A stretch of DNA of 64,000 nt, taken from contig NZ_FOAB01000002.1 in NCBI RefSeq assembly GCF_900109375.1, positions 496,001 to 560,000 of the forward strand, written 5' to 3'. The notes under the pieces were generated by a model. That model searched no databases and was not told the DNA's origin. It saw only the letters and a program-made list of their open reading frames with translations. Source of the stretch: Aquimarina amphilecti. Its GTDB lineage: Bacteria > Bacteroidota > Bacteroidia > Flavobacteriales > Flavobacteriaceae. Of the stretch, positions 50,416-58,972 are shown one piece after another. Each line of letters starts with the position of its first letter. Position 1 is the first letter of the stretch. The position numbers and the translations under genes were made by a program.

Positions 50416-51264
50416 TTAATTTAGGGCTATGTTATCAATAAGTCTAACTTCTCCTGCAAAAACTGCTATAAAAGCTCGATATTTAGTGTCCTTCCGTTTT
50501 CTTCGGATTGATTTTAGGTTGGAAACTTTAGCAATTTCAAAATATTCTAATTCTAGTAGATCATTATTTTTAAATTGTTCCGTAATCCAATCTGTTAAAT
50601 TCTTTACACTTTTTGTGCCAAAATCATTTTTGACCTGATTTAGTGTTTTATAAATCAAAGGAGATGCTTGAAGCTGTTTTTGACTTAACCTCTTATTTCT
50701 TGAACTTAGTGCTAAACCACTTTCTTCTCTATAAATTGGACATCCTATAATTTCTAATGACATTTTTTCTATAGTCACTAATTTTCTGACAATTTGAAGT
50801 TGTTGAAAATCTTTTTCGCCAAAATAAGCCTTGGTTGGGGAAACTATAGTAAAAAAATGTTTAAGTACTGTTCCTACTCCATCAAAATGGCCGGGTCTAA
50901 ATTTACCTTCCATTTCATTTTCTAGTCCTTTAAAGTCATATTTGATTGATTTTGTTTCTTCTCCATATATTTCCTTAGGAAGAGGAGCAAAAACAATAAT
51001 ATCATCAGATACTTTAGATAAAAGTGCAATATCAGATTCTAGAGTACGTGGATAATTTATTAAATCTTCAGAATTGTTAAACTGAGTGGGATTAACAAAT
51101 ATACTCACTATCACAACTTGATTTTCGTCAATAGCTCTTTTTACCAAAGCAAGGTGACCTTGGTGTAAAGCTCCCATTGTCGGGACAAAACCAATGCTTT
51201 TTTTTTGTTTATGTAAGTCTGCAACATGTTGTTTAACGTCCAGTCTTTTCTCGTATACCCGCAT
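50416..51264 (-). CDS. panC: Pantothenate synthetase
   Basis: ATP-dependent ligase joining pantoate and beta-alanine. Nucleotidyltransferase motif MGALHQGHLAL (about 30-40, HIGH-like), FVNPTQFNNSEDL, the pantoate site region GKFRPGHFDGVGT, and GEKDFQQLQIVRKL. Length (282) is standard. It starts the operon panC-panD-LPG-like and is transcribed from a -7 box at 51294-51287, back to back with the glycogen-synthase-like gene. Confidence 0.97.
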   Translation of the reverse strand: MRVYEKRLDVKQHVADLHKQKKSIGFVPTMGALHQGHLALVKRAIDENQVVIVSIFVNPTQFNNSEDLINYPRTLESDIALLSKVSDDIIVFAPLPKEIYGEETKSIKYDFKGLENEMEGKFRPGHFDGVGTVLKHFFTIVSPTKAYFGEKDFQQLQIVRKLVTIEKMSLEIIGCPIYREESGLALSSRNKRLSQKQLQASPLIYKTLNQVKNDFGTKSVKNLTDWITEQFKNNDLLELEYFEIAKVSNLKSIRRKRKDTKYRAFIAVFAGEVRLIDNIALN

Positions 51265-51286
51265 TTATCTAAAAGTTAAAGGCGTG

Positions 51287-51294
51287 CAAAAATA
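51287..51294 (-). promoter_or_regulatory. -7 box of the panC operon
   Basis: On the minus strand TATTTTTG, an exact TAnnTTTG match, ends 22 bases before the panC ATG at 51264. Its upstream half overlaps that of the divergent promoter at 51326. Confidence 0.6.
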
Positions 51295-51325
51295 AGATAT
51301 TACTGGCAGACTACATAAATTTTCG

Positions 51326-51333
51326 TAATTTTG
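51326..51333 (+). promoter_or_regulatory. -7 box of the glycogen-synthase-like / DUF4270 / glmS operon
   Basis: TAATTTTG matches TAnnTTTG. Only 31 bases separate it from the divergent panC -7 box. It overlaps an in-frame TTG at 51331, so translation must start at the later ATG 51373, about 39 bases downstream. Confidence 0.6.
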
Positions 51334-51372
51334 CAAAAATTTATTCCGAAGGAGACGAGAAAAGTAGATCAT

Positions 51373-52182
51373 ATGAAAGACAAGAGGATATTGTACGTAT
51401 CATCAGAAGTAATACCTTACCTACCAGAGACAGAGATTTCATCAATGTCCTTTGAAGCACCACGTATGGTAAATAGTAAAGGCGGGCAAATTAGAATTTT
51501 TATGCCTAGATATGGAAATATTAATGAACGCAGACATCAGTTACACGAAGTAATTCGTTTATCAGGGATGAACCTAGTAATTAATGATCTAGATATGCCT
51601 TTAATTATCAAAGTAGCTTCTATCCCGAAAGAAAGGATGCAGGTATATTTTATTGATAATGAAGATTATTTCAAAAGAAAGGCAACACTAACTGATGAAG
51701 AAGGAAACTTGTTTCCAGATAATGATGAGCGAGCAATATTTTTTGCAAAAGGTGTTATTGAAACAGTTAAAAAATTAAATTGGTCTCCAGACGTGATTCA
51801 CGTTCACGGATGGTTAGCTTCGATGCTTCCGCTGTATTTAAGAAACTATTATGCTAATGAACCTTTGTTTAACGATAGTAAGATTGTAACCTCGGTTTAT
51901 GATCATGGGTATAAAGGTACATTAGATAAAAATATGTTGGAGAAAGTGAAGTTTGATGGTATTGATGAGGATAAGATCACTGATTTAGCAAAGCCGACAT
52001 ATAACAATGTTATGAAAGTTGCTATTGATAATTCTGATGCTATCATTGTTGGATCAGAAGAAATTCCGGCGGAGCTTTCCAAACATTTAGAAACTATCGA
52101 CCAACCTGTATTAGAATATAAAAAACCAGATGAATTTGCGGATGCCTATGAAGCCTTCTATCAAACAGAGGTGTTGGTATAG
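51373..52182 (+). CDS. Half-length glycogen/starch synthase-like protein (GT5 N-terminal domain only)
   Basis: A 269-residue protein that resembles the N-terminal Rossmann domain of glycogen synthase: ILYVSSEVIPYLPETEIS at the start, MVNSKGGQIRIFMPRYGNI, and SPDVIHVHGWLASMLPLYL. The C-terminal GT-B half holding the nucleotide-sugar site is absent, and the frame ends cleanly before the next gene. It cannot be a complete GT5 enzyme, so a regulatory or partner role is likely; it is common in Flavobacteriia at this locus. Start 51373 (MKDKRILYVS) was chosen because a promoter box covers the upstream extension. Operon with DUF4270 and glmS. Confidence 0.85.
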   Translation: MKDKRILYVSSEVIPYLPETEISSMSFEAPRMVNSKGGQIRIFMPRYGNINERRHQLHEVIRLSGMNLVINDLDMPLIIKVASIPKERMQVYFIDNEDYFKRKATLTDEEGNLFPDNDERAIFFAKGVIETVKKLNWSPDVIHVHGWLASMLPLYLRNYYANEPLFNDSKIVTSVYDHGYKGTLDKNMLEKVKFDGIDEDKITDLAKPTYNNVMKVAIDNSDAIIVGSEEIPAELSKHLETIDQPVLEYKKPDEFADAYEAFYQTEVLV

Positions 52183-52196
52183 CAATAGGAACTATT

Positions 52197-53900
52197 ATGA
52201 ATTTGAAAAATGTATTGATCAAAATAACAGTTATAGTAGCTGTTGTTTTTACTATTGTATCTTGTGACGATGATTTTAATTCTGTTGGAAGTGAGGTAAT
52301 TGGAGATGTAAACTTTGAGGATAATGAGTATAATGCAGTTCCTATAGCTTATAGTAAAAGGTTCGGAAGAGTACAAACAAGTGGTTTGCCGAATAATTTA
52401 TTAGGTATTTATACTGATCCAGTATATGGGCAATCTACGTATAATGTATTATCGCAGGTATTACCTAGTAGAATAAACCCAACTTTTGGAGACAATGCGG
52501 TTTTAGATAGTGTGGTATTGAGATTGTCTTATTTTAGTGAACTAACAGAAACTGTTACGGATGATGATGGAGTAGTGACTAATACATTTGAATTAGACTC
52601 TGTTTATGGTTCGGGAACAGTTAATTTATCACTTTATCGATCTGATTATTTTTTGAGAGATTTTGATTTAGATGAAGGTTCTGAGCAAAGACAAATATAT
52701 TATTCCAATGATATAAGAGAAAACTTTGGGCCAACTGTAGAAGATAGATTGTTATTTGAGATAAACAATTTCAGGCCTGAAGCAAGTGAAATTCAGCTTC
52801 TAACCGAAGATGATGATACAGATGAAGATACCGATCCTCAGGTGAGTACAATCATACCGGCATTAAGACAGGTGTTGATTTCGGATGCAGCTGCAGTAGA
52901 GGCGACTGCACTAAACCCTAGTAATGCTAGATTAGGTAATCAAGAACTTATAGATTATTTTACTACAGTGTTTTTGGATAAAGAAGGTAGTATTGAATTA
53001 AGTAATGTCAACAACTTTAATAATTATTTTAGAGGTGTTTACTTTAAGGCGGAATTGAATAGTCTTGATGGAAGTTTAGTGTTTTTTGATATAGCAGATG
53101 CAAGTATTACTCTGCACTATTCTTTTGATAAAATTGATACTCTAGATGAGGATGAAGATGATGATACAACTGATTTGGTAAAAGATACTGGAGAATTACA
53201 ATTAAATTTTTCTAATAATATCGTTAATGGTATTGATACAGTTTTTAATACTACTATAGAAGTTGAATTAGCTGATCAGGATGTGGTTAATGGAGAAGAG
53301 AATTTATATCTTAAGGGTGGTGAAGGTTCTTTTGCTATTATAGATTTGTTTACTGGTACAGTAACTAATGAAGATGGAGAATCAGAAAGTGAGTTAGAAT
53401 TTTTAAGAAGACAGGATTGGTTGATTAATGAAGCAAGTATGAAGTTTTATATAAATCAAGATGCGGTATCTTCTGGAGATACAGAGCCAGAAAGAATTTA
53501 TATCTTTAACTTGGATACAGGTACAGTGCTTATAGATTATCAAGCTGATCCAACTTCTAACCAAGCAGAACCAATTATCTCTGTTACGGAACATTTAGGA
53601 GTTATAACAAGAGATAGCGATGAAAATGGTGAGTTTTATAAAATTAGATTAACAAGACATATAATTGATGTTTTAAATGAGGGTGATGATAATGTAAAAT
53701 TAGGATTATCCGTATCTCAAAACGTTAATATTACGGCAAATGCCGAAGGATTTACCCCCGCAAGTACCGAAGATGAAATCATCCCCTTTTCATCTATAAT
53801 ATCTCATGAAGGAACAATTCTTTATGGGACCGGAGCTAGTGTTCCAGAAGAAAAGCGTTTAAAGCTTGATATTTTTTATACGGAATCAAAAAGTAATTAA
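52197..53900 (+). CDS. DUF4270 family lipoprotein
   Basis: A 567-residue lipoprotein; the signal ends TIVSC with Cys at 23, followed by Asp residues (CDDDFNSVG), a +2 acidic pattern fitting a surface- or outer-membrane-sorted Bacteroidota lipoprotein. The body has beta-rich DUF4270 motifs (NNLLGIYTDPVYGQSTYNVL, DNAVLDSVVLRLSYF). Function unknown. It starts 14 bases after the glycogen-synthase-like gene and 18 bases before glmS, a conserved flavobacterial order. Confidence 0.9.
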   Translation: MNLKNVLIKITVIVAVVFTIVSCDDDFNSVGSEVIGDVNFEDNEYNAVPIAYSKRFGRVQTSGLPNNLLGIYTDPVYGQSTYNVLSQVLPSRINPTFGDNAVLDSVVLRLSYFSELTETVTDDDGVVTNTFELDSVYGSGTVNLSLYRSDYFLRDFDLDEGSEQRQIYYSNDIRENFGPTVEDRLLFEINNFRPEASEIQLLTEDDDTDEDTDPQVSTIIPALRQVLISDAAAVEATALNPSNARLGNQELIDYFTTVFLDKEGSIELSNVNNFNNYFRGVYFKAELNSLDGSLVFFDIADASITLHYSFDKIDTLDEDEDDDTTDLVKDTGELQLNFSNNIVNGIDTVFNTTIEVELADQDVVNGEENLYLKGGEGSFAIIDLFTGTVTNEDGESESELEFLRRQDWLINEASMKFYINQDAVSSGDTEPERIYIFNLDTGTVLIDYQADPTSNQAEPIISVTEHLGVITRDSDENGEFYKIRLTRHIIDVLNEGDDNVKLGLSVSQNVNITANAEGFTPASTEDEIIPFSSIISHEGTILYGTGASVPEEKRLKLDIFYTESKSN

Positions 53901-53918
53901 CCGACAAACAATTAAACC

Positions 53919-55766
53919 ATGTGTGGAATAGTAGGGTATATAGGTCATAGGGAAGCCTATCCAATTATATTAAAAGGATTGAAAAGATTAGAGTACAGAG
54001 GGTATGACTCAGCTGGAATTGCTCTTTACGATGGACAGGATATAAAATTATCCAAAACCAAAGGTAAAGTGGCAGATCTAGAAGAAAGATTGGTAAAAGA
54101 AATTTCTACGAATGGAAATGTAGGGATTGGTCATACTAGATGGGCTACTCACGGAGTGCCAAATGATGTGAATTCTCATCCGCATTACTCTAACTCAGGT
54201 GATTTGGTGATTATTCATAATGGTATTATTGAAAATTATGAATCCCTTAGAAAAGAGTTAATAAATCGAGGGTATACTTTTACCTCAGAAACGGACACCG
54301 AAGTTTTAGTGAATCTAATAGAGGATGTGAAAACGAAGGAAGGTGTAAAATTAGGAAAAGCTGTTCAGATTGCTTTAAATCAAACTGTTGGAGCTTATGC
54401 TATCGCCGTTTTTGATAAAAAAAAGCCAGATGAGATTGTTGTTGCAAGATTAGGGAGTCCATTGGCTATTGGAGTAGGAGAAGATGAATTTTTTATAGCC
54501 TCGGATGCGTCACCGTTTATAGAATATACTAATAACGCAATATATCTTGAAGATGGTGAAATGGCAATTGTTCGTCGAAATAAAGGTATAAAAGTTAGAA
54601 AGATAAAGGATGATAGTTTGGTAGATCCTTATTTACAGGAACTACAGATTAATCTAGAGCAAATTGAAAAAGGTGGATATGACCATTTCATGCTTAAAGA
54701 GATTTATGAACAACCAAGTGCCATTAGTGATACATATAGAGGTAGAATAAGAGTTGCTGAAGGGATTATAAAAATGGCAGGGATTGATGATAATTTAGCG
54801 AAATTGTTAAACGCTAAACGAATTATTGTGATCGCTTGTGGAACCTCTTGGCATGCGGGTCTTGTTGCTGAATATATTTTTGAGGAACTTGTACGAATTC
54901 CTGTAGAAGTCGAGTACGCTTCTGAATTTAGATATAGAAACCCTGTAATTCACCAGGATGATGTGGTTATTGCAATATCTCAAAGTGGAGAGACTGCTGA
55001 TACCATGGCAGCGATTAAATTAGCTAAAGAAAGAGGAGCATTTGTTTTTGGAGTATGTAATGTGGTTGGATCTTCTATTTCTAGAGAAACTCATGCTGGA
55101 GCATATACCCATGCAGGACCTGAAATAGGTGTAGCTTCTACAAAAGCATTTACTACTCAGATTACTGTACTATCTTTAATTGCATTGAAATTAGCTGAAA
55201 GAAAAGGAACTATTTCTAATAGTGATTTTCATTATTATCTTCAGGAATTAGAACGTGTTCCCGAAAAAGTGAAGATTGCTTTAGAATCTAACGAGCATAT
55301 AAAATTAATTGCGGATAAGTATAAGGACGCAAAGAATTTCTTGTATTTAGGAAGAGGATATAACTTTCCAGTAGCTTTGGAAGGAGCTTTGAAGTTAAAA
55401 GAGATTTCCTATATCCATGCTGAAGGATACCCTGCTGCGGAAATGAAACATGGTCCAATAGCGTTAATAGATGAGCAAATGCCTGTTGTCGTTATTGCGA
55501 CTAAAAAAGGGCACTATGATAAGGTTGTTAGTAATATTCAAGAAATTAAATCGAGAAAAGGGAAGATTATTGGGATTGTTACCGAAGGTGATGAAACTGT
55601 AAAAGGACTCGCGGATCACGTAATTGAAATACCAGAAACTATTGAGTTTTTAACACCTTTACTAACGACAATACCACTTCAGTTATTATCATATCATATT
55701 GCTGTTATGTTGGATAAGAATGTAGATCAGCCAAGAAATTTGGCGAAATCCGTAACCGTTGAGTAG
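53919..55766 (+). CDS. glmS: Glutamine-fructose-6-phosphate aminotransferase
   Basis: Makes glucosamine 6-phosphate, the entry step to UDP-GlcNAc for peptidoglycan and lipopolysaccharide. N-terminal Ntn glutaminase with C2 nucleophile (MCGIVGYIGHREAYPI), then two SIS sugar-isomerase domains (about 290-420 and 460-600; GTSWHAGLVAEYIFE, SQSGETADTMAAI, LGRGYNFPVALEGALKLKE). C-terminal DQPRNLAKSVTVE is the usual tail. 615 residues, standard. Last gene of its operon. No glmS ribozyme-like element is expected or seen. Confidence 0.98.
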   Translation: MCGIVGYIGHREAYPIILKGLKRLEYRGYDSAGIALYDGQDIKLSKTKGKVADLEERLVKEISTNGNVGIGHTRWATHGVPNDVNSHPHYSNSGDLVIIHNGIIENYESLRKELINRGYTFTSETDTEVLVNLIEDVKTKEGVKLGKAVQIALNQTVGAYAIAVFDKKKPDEIVVARLGSPLAIGVGEDEFFIASDASPFIEYTNNAIYLEDGEMAIVRRNKGIKVRKIKDDSLVDPYLQELQINLEQIEKGGYDHFMLKEIYEQPSAISDTYRGRIRVAEGIIKMAGIDDNLAKLLNAKRIIVIACGTSWHAGLVAEYIFEELVRIPVEVEYASEFRYRNPVIHQDDVVIAISQSGETADTMAAIKLAKERGAFVFGVCNVVGSSISRETHAGAYTHAGPEIGVASTKAFTTQITVLSLIALKLAERKGTISNSDFHYYLQELERVPEKVKIALESNEHIKLIADKYKDAKNFLYLGRGYNFPVALEGALKLKEISYIHAEGYPAAEMKHGPIALIDEQMPVVVIATKKGHYDKVVSNIQEIKSRKGKIIGIVTEGDETVKGLADHVIEIPETIEFLTPLLTTIPLQLLSYHIAVMLDKNVDQPRNLAKSVTVE

Positions 55767-55792
55767 TAGATATAAATAGACGAAATACATAT

Positions 55793-55836
55793 TTAAATGC
55801 AAAAAAGTACGATATGTCGTACTTTTTTGCATTTAA
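55793..55836 (+). terminator. Rho-independent terminator after glmS
   Basis: Perfect 19-base stem (arms 55793-55811 and 55818-55836), 6-base loop ATATGT, with internal runs of six A and six T so it can act on either strand. Starts 27 bases after the glmS stop. Confidence 0.88.
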
Positions 55837-55861
55837 TCGATAAAAACTAACTTAAAAATTG

Positions 55862-55890
55862 TTGTTTTATAACTTTTTTTAGTAGTTTCG
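55862..55890 (+). promoter_or_regulatory. Likely promoter of the first TonB receptor gene
   Basis: TTG (55862-55864), an 18-base spacer and TAGTTTCG (55883-55890), one mismatch from TAnnTTTG. A small palindrome CGAAAT/ATTTCG (55895-55913) lies at the predicted start of the leader, which is about 70 bases long. Confidence 0.42.
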
Positions 55891-55966
55891 CCGCCGAAAT
55901 TATATAGATTTCGTTTTTACAAATTTAAGTTCCCCCAACAAACTTAAGCTTTAAAATAACCTATTT

Positions 55967-58642
55967 ATGAAAAAATTTACTTTTATAGTAACGCTATTTA
56001 TATGCGTTATTAGTAATGCTCAGACCGCAATTAGCGGTAGAGTGATTGATGAGTTTAATCAACCAATTCCAGGAGCTAATATCTCATTAAAAGGAGATGC
56101 AATAGGAACAGTTACCGATTTTGATGGTCTTTTTACGTTAAAAGTGACTCAAGAACTACCTTTTACAATTACGGCAAGTAGTATTGGATACGAGGCTAGT
56201 TCGGTAGAAGTAACTTCAGAATCAGAAGAAGTGGTAATAGTCCTTTCAGAAGGTAATGTTCTTGATTTGATTGTAATATCAGCCTCTAGAGCACCAGAAC
56301 GTTTATTTGAATCACCGGTAAGTATTGAAAGATTCGGTGTTAAAGAAATTAAAAATACGCCATCTGTAGATTTCTATGATGGTTTGGAAAACTTAAAAGG
56401 AGTAGATGTAAACACGAATAGTTTAACCTTTAAATCCATTAATACTAGAGGTTTTGCTTCATTTACGAATACCCGTTTTGTTCAGTTAATAGATGGAATG
56501 GATAACACTTCTCCTTCATTAAACTTTGCATTAGGTAACCTTATTGGAATGAATGAGTTGGATGTGGAAAATGTCGAGCTTCTTCCTGGAGCCTCTTCTG
56601 CACTATACGGAGCGAATGCCTTTAATGGTATTTTGTTTATGACCAGTAAAAGTCCTTTTGAGAAACAGGGTATTAGTGCTTACGCTAAAGGTGGTATTAC
56701 ATCTCAAGAAGCTGCAGGTAATAATGAATTTTACGATGTAGGTGTAAGAGTTGCTCATGCTTTTACAGATAATTTTGCAGCTAAAGCAAACTTTTCATAT
56801 TTAAATGGTACAGATTGGTTTGCAATAAGTCAAGATAATATAGAGAATCCGGGGTTAAGTAGAGAATTAGATCCTGCTTATAATGGATTAAATGTATACG
56901 GAGATGAAGTAAGAGCACTTCTTCCTGGTGCTGGTGTTGTTACTAGAACTGGATATAATGAATCTGATCTTACAGATTATAATGCCGAAAGCATTAAGTT
57001 TGATGGAGCAGTTCATTACAAGCCTTTCAATGATGATTTCGAGATTATTTATGCAGGTAAATTAGGAAAAGGACAAACGATTTTTCAAGATTCGAACAGA
57101 TTTTCTTTAAAAGATTTCTTTTTTCAGCAGCATAAATTAGAGGTTAGAAATAATAACTTCTTTGTGAGAGGGTATATTTCTGCAGAAGATGCTGGTGATA
57201 CTTATGATTTACGATTTACTGGTATTAATATTAATAGAACTTGGAAAAGTGATGAAGATTGGTTTAATCAATACGCTGTTACTTTTGCTAATGCTGCCGG
57301 TACGGATCAGGAAAGACATCAAGCTGCTAGGGATTTTGCAGATACAGGTAGATTAGAGCCAGGCTCAGTTGGTTTTGAAAGTGCTTTTAATGAAGTAACA
57401 AGTACTCCAGATTTTCAAACTGGATCAAGATTTAAATCTAAAACAGAGTTAAGACACGTAGATGCTAATTATAATTTAGGACATATCACAAATAATTTTG
57501 CTGATATTCAGGTTGGTGGATCTTTTAGAGAGTACTCTTTAAACTCTGCAGGTACTTTTTATACTGATTTTGATGGAGCAATTAATTACTCAGAAATTGG
57601 AGTATATTCACAAATTCAGAAAAAGTTATTAGACGATAGATTAAAATTAACGGGATCTGTTCGTTATGATAAATCACAATTGTTTGATGGTAACTTCTCC
57701 CCAAGATTTTCAGTAGGATATACACTTGGTAAGAATAGAAACCGTAATCTTCGTGCTTCTATTCAAACAGGTTTTAGAAACCCAACGACTCAAGATTTGT
57801 ATTTGGGACTTGATATAGGTGAAGGAGCAATTGTAGGTTCGGCACCTGATAATTTAGATCGTTTTACAAGAACAATAAACGGTATAGCGATAACGGGTCG
57901 TGCAGCTTATGAAAATTCATATACTGCAGAATCTGTAGAAGCATTTATTAGATCTGGTGGAACTGCAAATTTAGAAATTGCTAATCCTGATATTGTACAG
58001 CCAGAAAGAGTAACAGCTATTGAAATAGGATATAGAGCAGATTTTGGTAAATTTTTATTAGATCTAAGTGGTTATTATAATATGTATGAAGATTTTATTT
58101 CTACAATTGATGTAGTTAGTCCTTTAGCTGGTAACGTAGGTACTCCAGAAGCCGAAGGAGCAATAGGAACAGGGAACTTTGCAGGTTTTCAAACGATTAC
58201 TAATTCTGATGTAGATATTAACTCTTATGGTGCTATATTAGGTGTTAGCGCTAAGGTATTTGGAGATTTTGATTTAGGAGCAAGTTATACCTATGCTAAA
58301 CAAGATTTTGATCAAAATGAAGATCCAGGTTTTAGAACTAATTTTAATACACCTGAGCACAAAGCGAAATTAAATTTCGGACATGATAATTTATTTAGAA
58401 ATTTTGGTTTCAATACTGCTGTGAAGTGGAGTGAAGAGTATGTTTGGGAATCTGCATTTGCTGTAGGTGATGTTCCGTCGTTTACCGTTTTTGATGCGCA
58501 GGTTAACTATAGAATACCATCATTAAAAACAACTCTTAAGCTCGGTGGAACTAATATTGGAGGTAACGAGTATTTCACTGCGGTGGGAACTGCTCCTATT
58601 GGTTCATTATATTACTTAGGACTTACAATTAATAACTTCTAA
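55967..58642 (+). CDS. TonB-dependent receptor with CarboxypepD_reg-like N-terminus (copy 1)
   Basis: Outer-membrane active transporter, 891 residues. Signal peptide 1-18, CarboxypepD_reg-like domain (about 20-95; ISGRVIDEFNQPIPGANIS), plug (about 110-225; LLPGASSALYGANAFNGIL) and a barrel (about 240-891) ending in YYLGLTINNF. There is no SusD-like gene nearby, unlike Sus systems. A paralogue of 921 residues follows, then an SGNH-hydrolase lipoprotein. The substrate is unknown; lipid- or ester-type ligands are inferred from the neighbour. Confidence 0.93.
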   Translation: MKKFTFIVTLFICVISNAQTAISGRVIDEFNQPIPGANISLKGDAIGTVTDFDGLFTLKVTQELPFTITASSIGYEASSVEVTSESEEVVIVLSEGNVLDLIVISASRAPERLFESPVSIERFGVKEIKNTPSVDFYDGLENLKGVDVNTNSLTFKSINTRGFASFTNTRFVQLIDGMDNTSPSLNFALGNLIGMNELDVENVELLPGASSALYGANAFNGILFMTSKSPFEKQGISAYAKGGITSQEAAGNNEFYDVGVRVAHAFTDNFAAKANFSYLNGTDWFAISQDNIENPGLSRELDPAYNGLNVYGDEVRALLPGAGVVTRTGYNESDLTDYNAESIKFDGAVHYKPFNDDFEIIYAGKLGKGQTIFQDSNRFSLKDFFFQQHKLEVRNNNFFVRGYISAEDAGDTYDLRFTGININRTWKSDEDWFNQYAVTFANAAGTDQERHQAARDFADTGRLEPGSVGFESAFNEVTSTPDFQTGSRFKSKTELRHVDANYNLGHITNNFADIQVGGSFREYSLNSAGTFYTDFDGAINYSEIGVYSQIQKKLLDDRLKLTGSVRYDKSQLFDGNFSPRFSVGYTLGKNRNRNLRASIQTGFRNPTTQDLYLGLDIGEGAIVGSAPDNLDRFTRTINGIAITGRAAYENSYTAESVEAFIRSGGTANLEIANPDIVQPERVTAIEIGYRADFGKFLLDLSGYYNMYEDFISTIDVVSPLAGNVGTPEAEGAIGTGNFAGFQTITNSDVDINSYGAILGVSAKVFGDFDLGASYTYAKQDFDQNEDPGFRTNFNTPEHKAKLNFGHDNLFRNFGFNTAVKWSEEYVWESAFAVGDVPSFTVFDAQVNYRIPSLKTTLKLGGTNIGGNEYFTAVGTAPIGSLYYLGLTINNF

Positions 58643-58972
58643 GTTAGATTAATATATTGGTGATAATAATATAATTGATTTTTAATGAAGTGTCTGAAAA
58701 TCAATTAATTATTAAAGAAAAATAAAATTATATGGAAGCCTGTCTTAATTTTAAGACAGGTTTTTTTTATGGAAAAAAACTAAAAATTCCTATTAAAAAT
58801 AGAACATGATCCATGAGTTTATTTTATTCGAAAATCAATTATTGAAGAAAGAAATAATAAAATCATCAAAATAAAAGTATTAAGTTTATGAAAAACACAT
58901 GATTTTAACTTTTTTTTAAAGAATTGACAAAAAAACGTATATTGTTGTCATAACATAAAAACTAATTAGGAT
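58643..58972. other. Intergenic region between the two receptor genes
   Basis: About 330 bases. It holds the terminator at 58739-58768 and AT-rich leader sequence. Two loosely similar stretches start with GAAAATCAATTA (near 58696 and 58830), too degenerate to call a repeat. A TTGACA-like box and TATTGTTG lie about 40-55 bases before the second receptor start and may be its promoter. Confidence 0.4.
58739..58768 (+). terminator. Rho-independent terminator between receptor genes
   Basis: CCTGTCTTAA (58739-58748) pairs with TTAAGACAGG (58751-58760), followed by eight T. The innermost pairs probably open, leaving an eight-base stem and a six-base loop. It implies separate transcription of the two receptors. 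Confidence 0.85.

Noticed and set aside
58696..58870. Similar AT-rich stretches before the second receptor, as a direct repeat
   Set aside because: Similarity is patchy beyond GAAAATCAATTA and explained by base composition.
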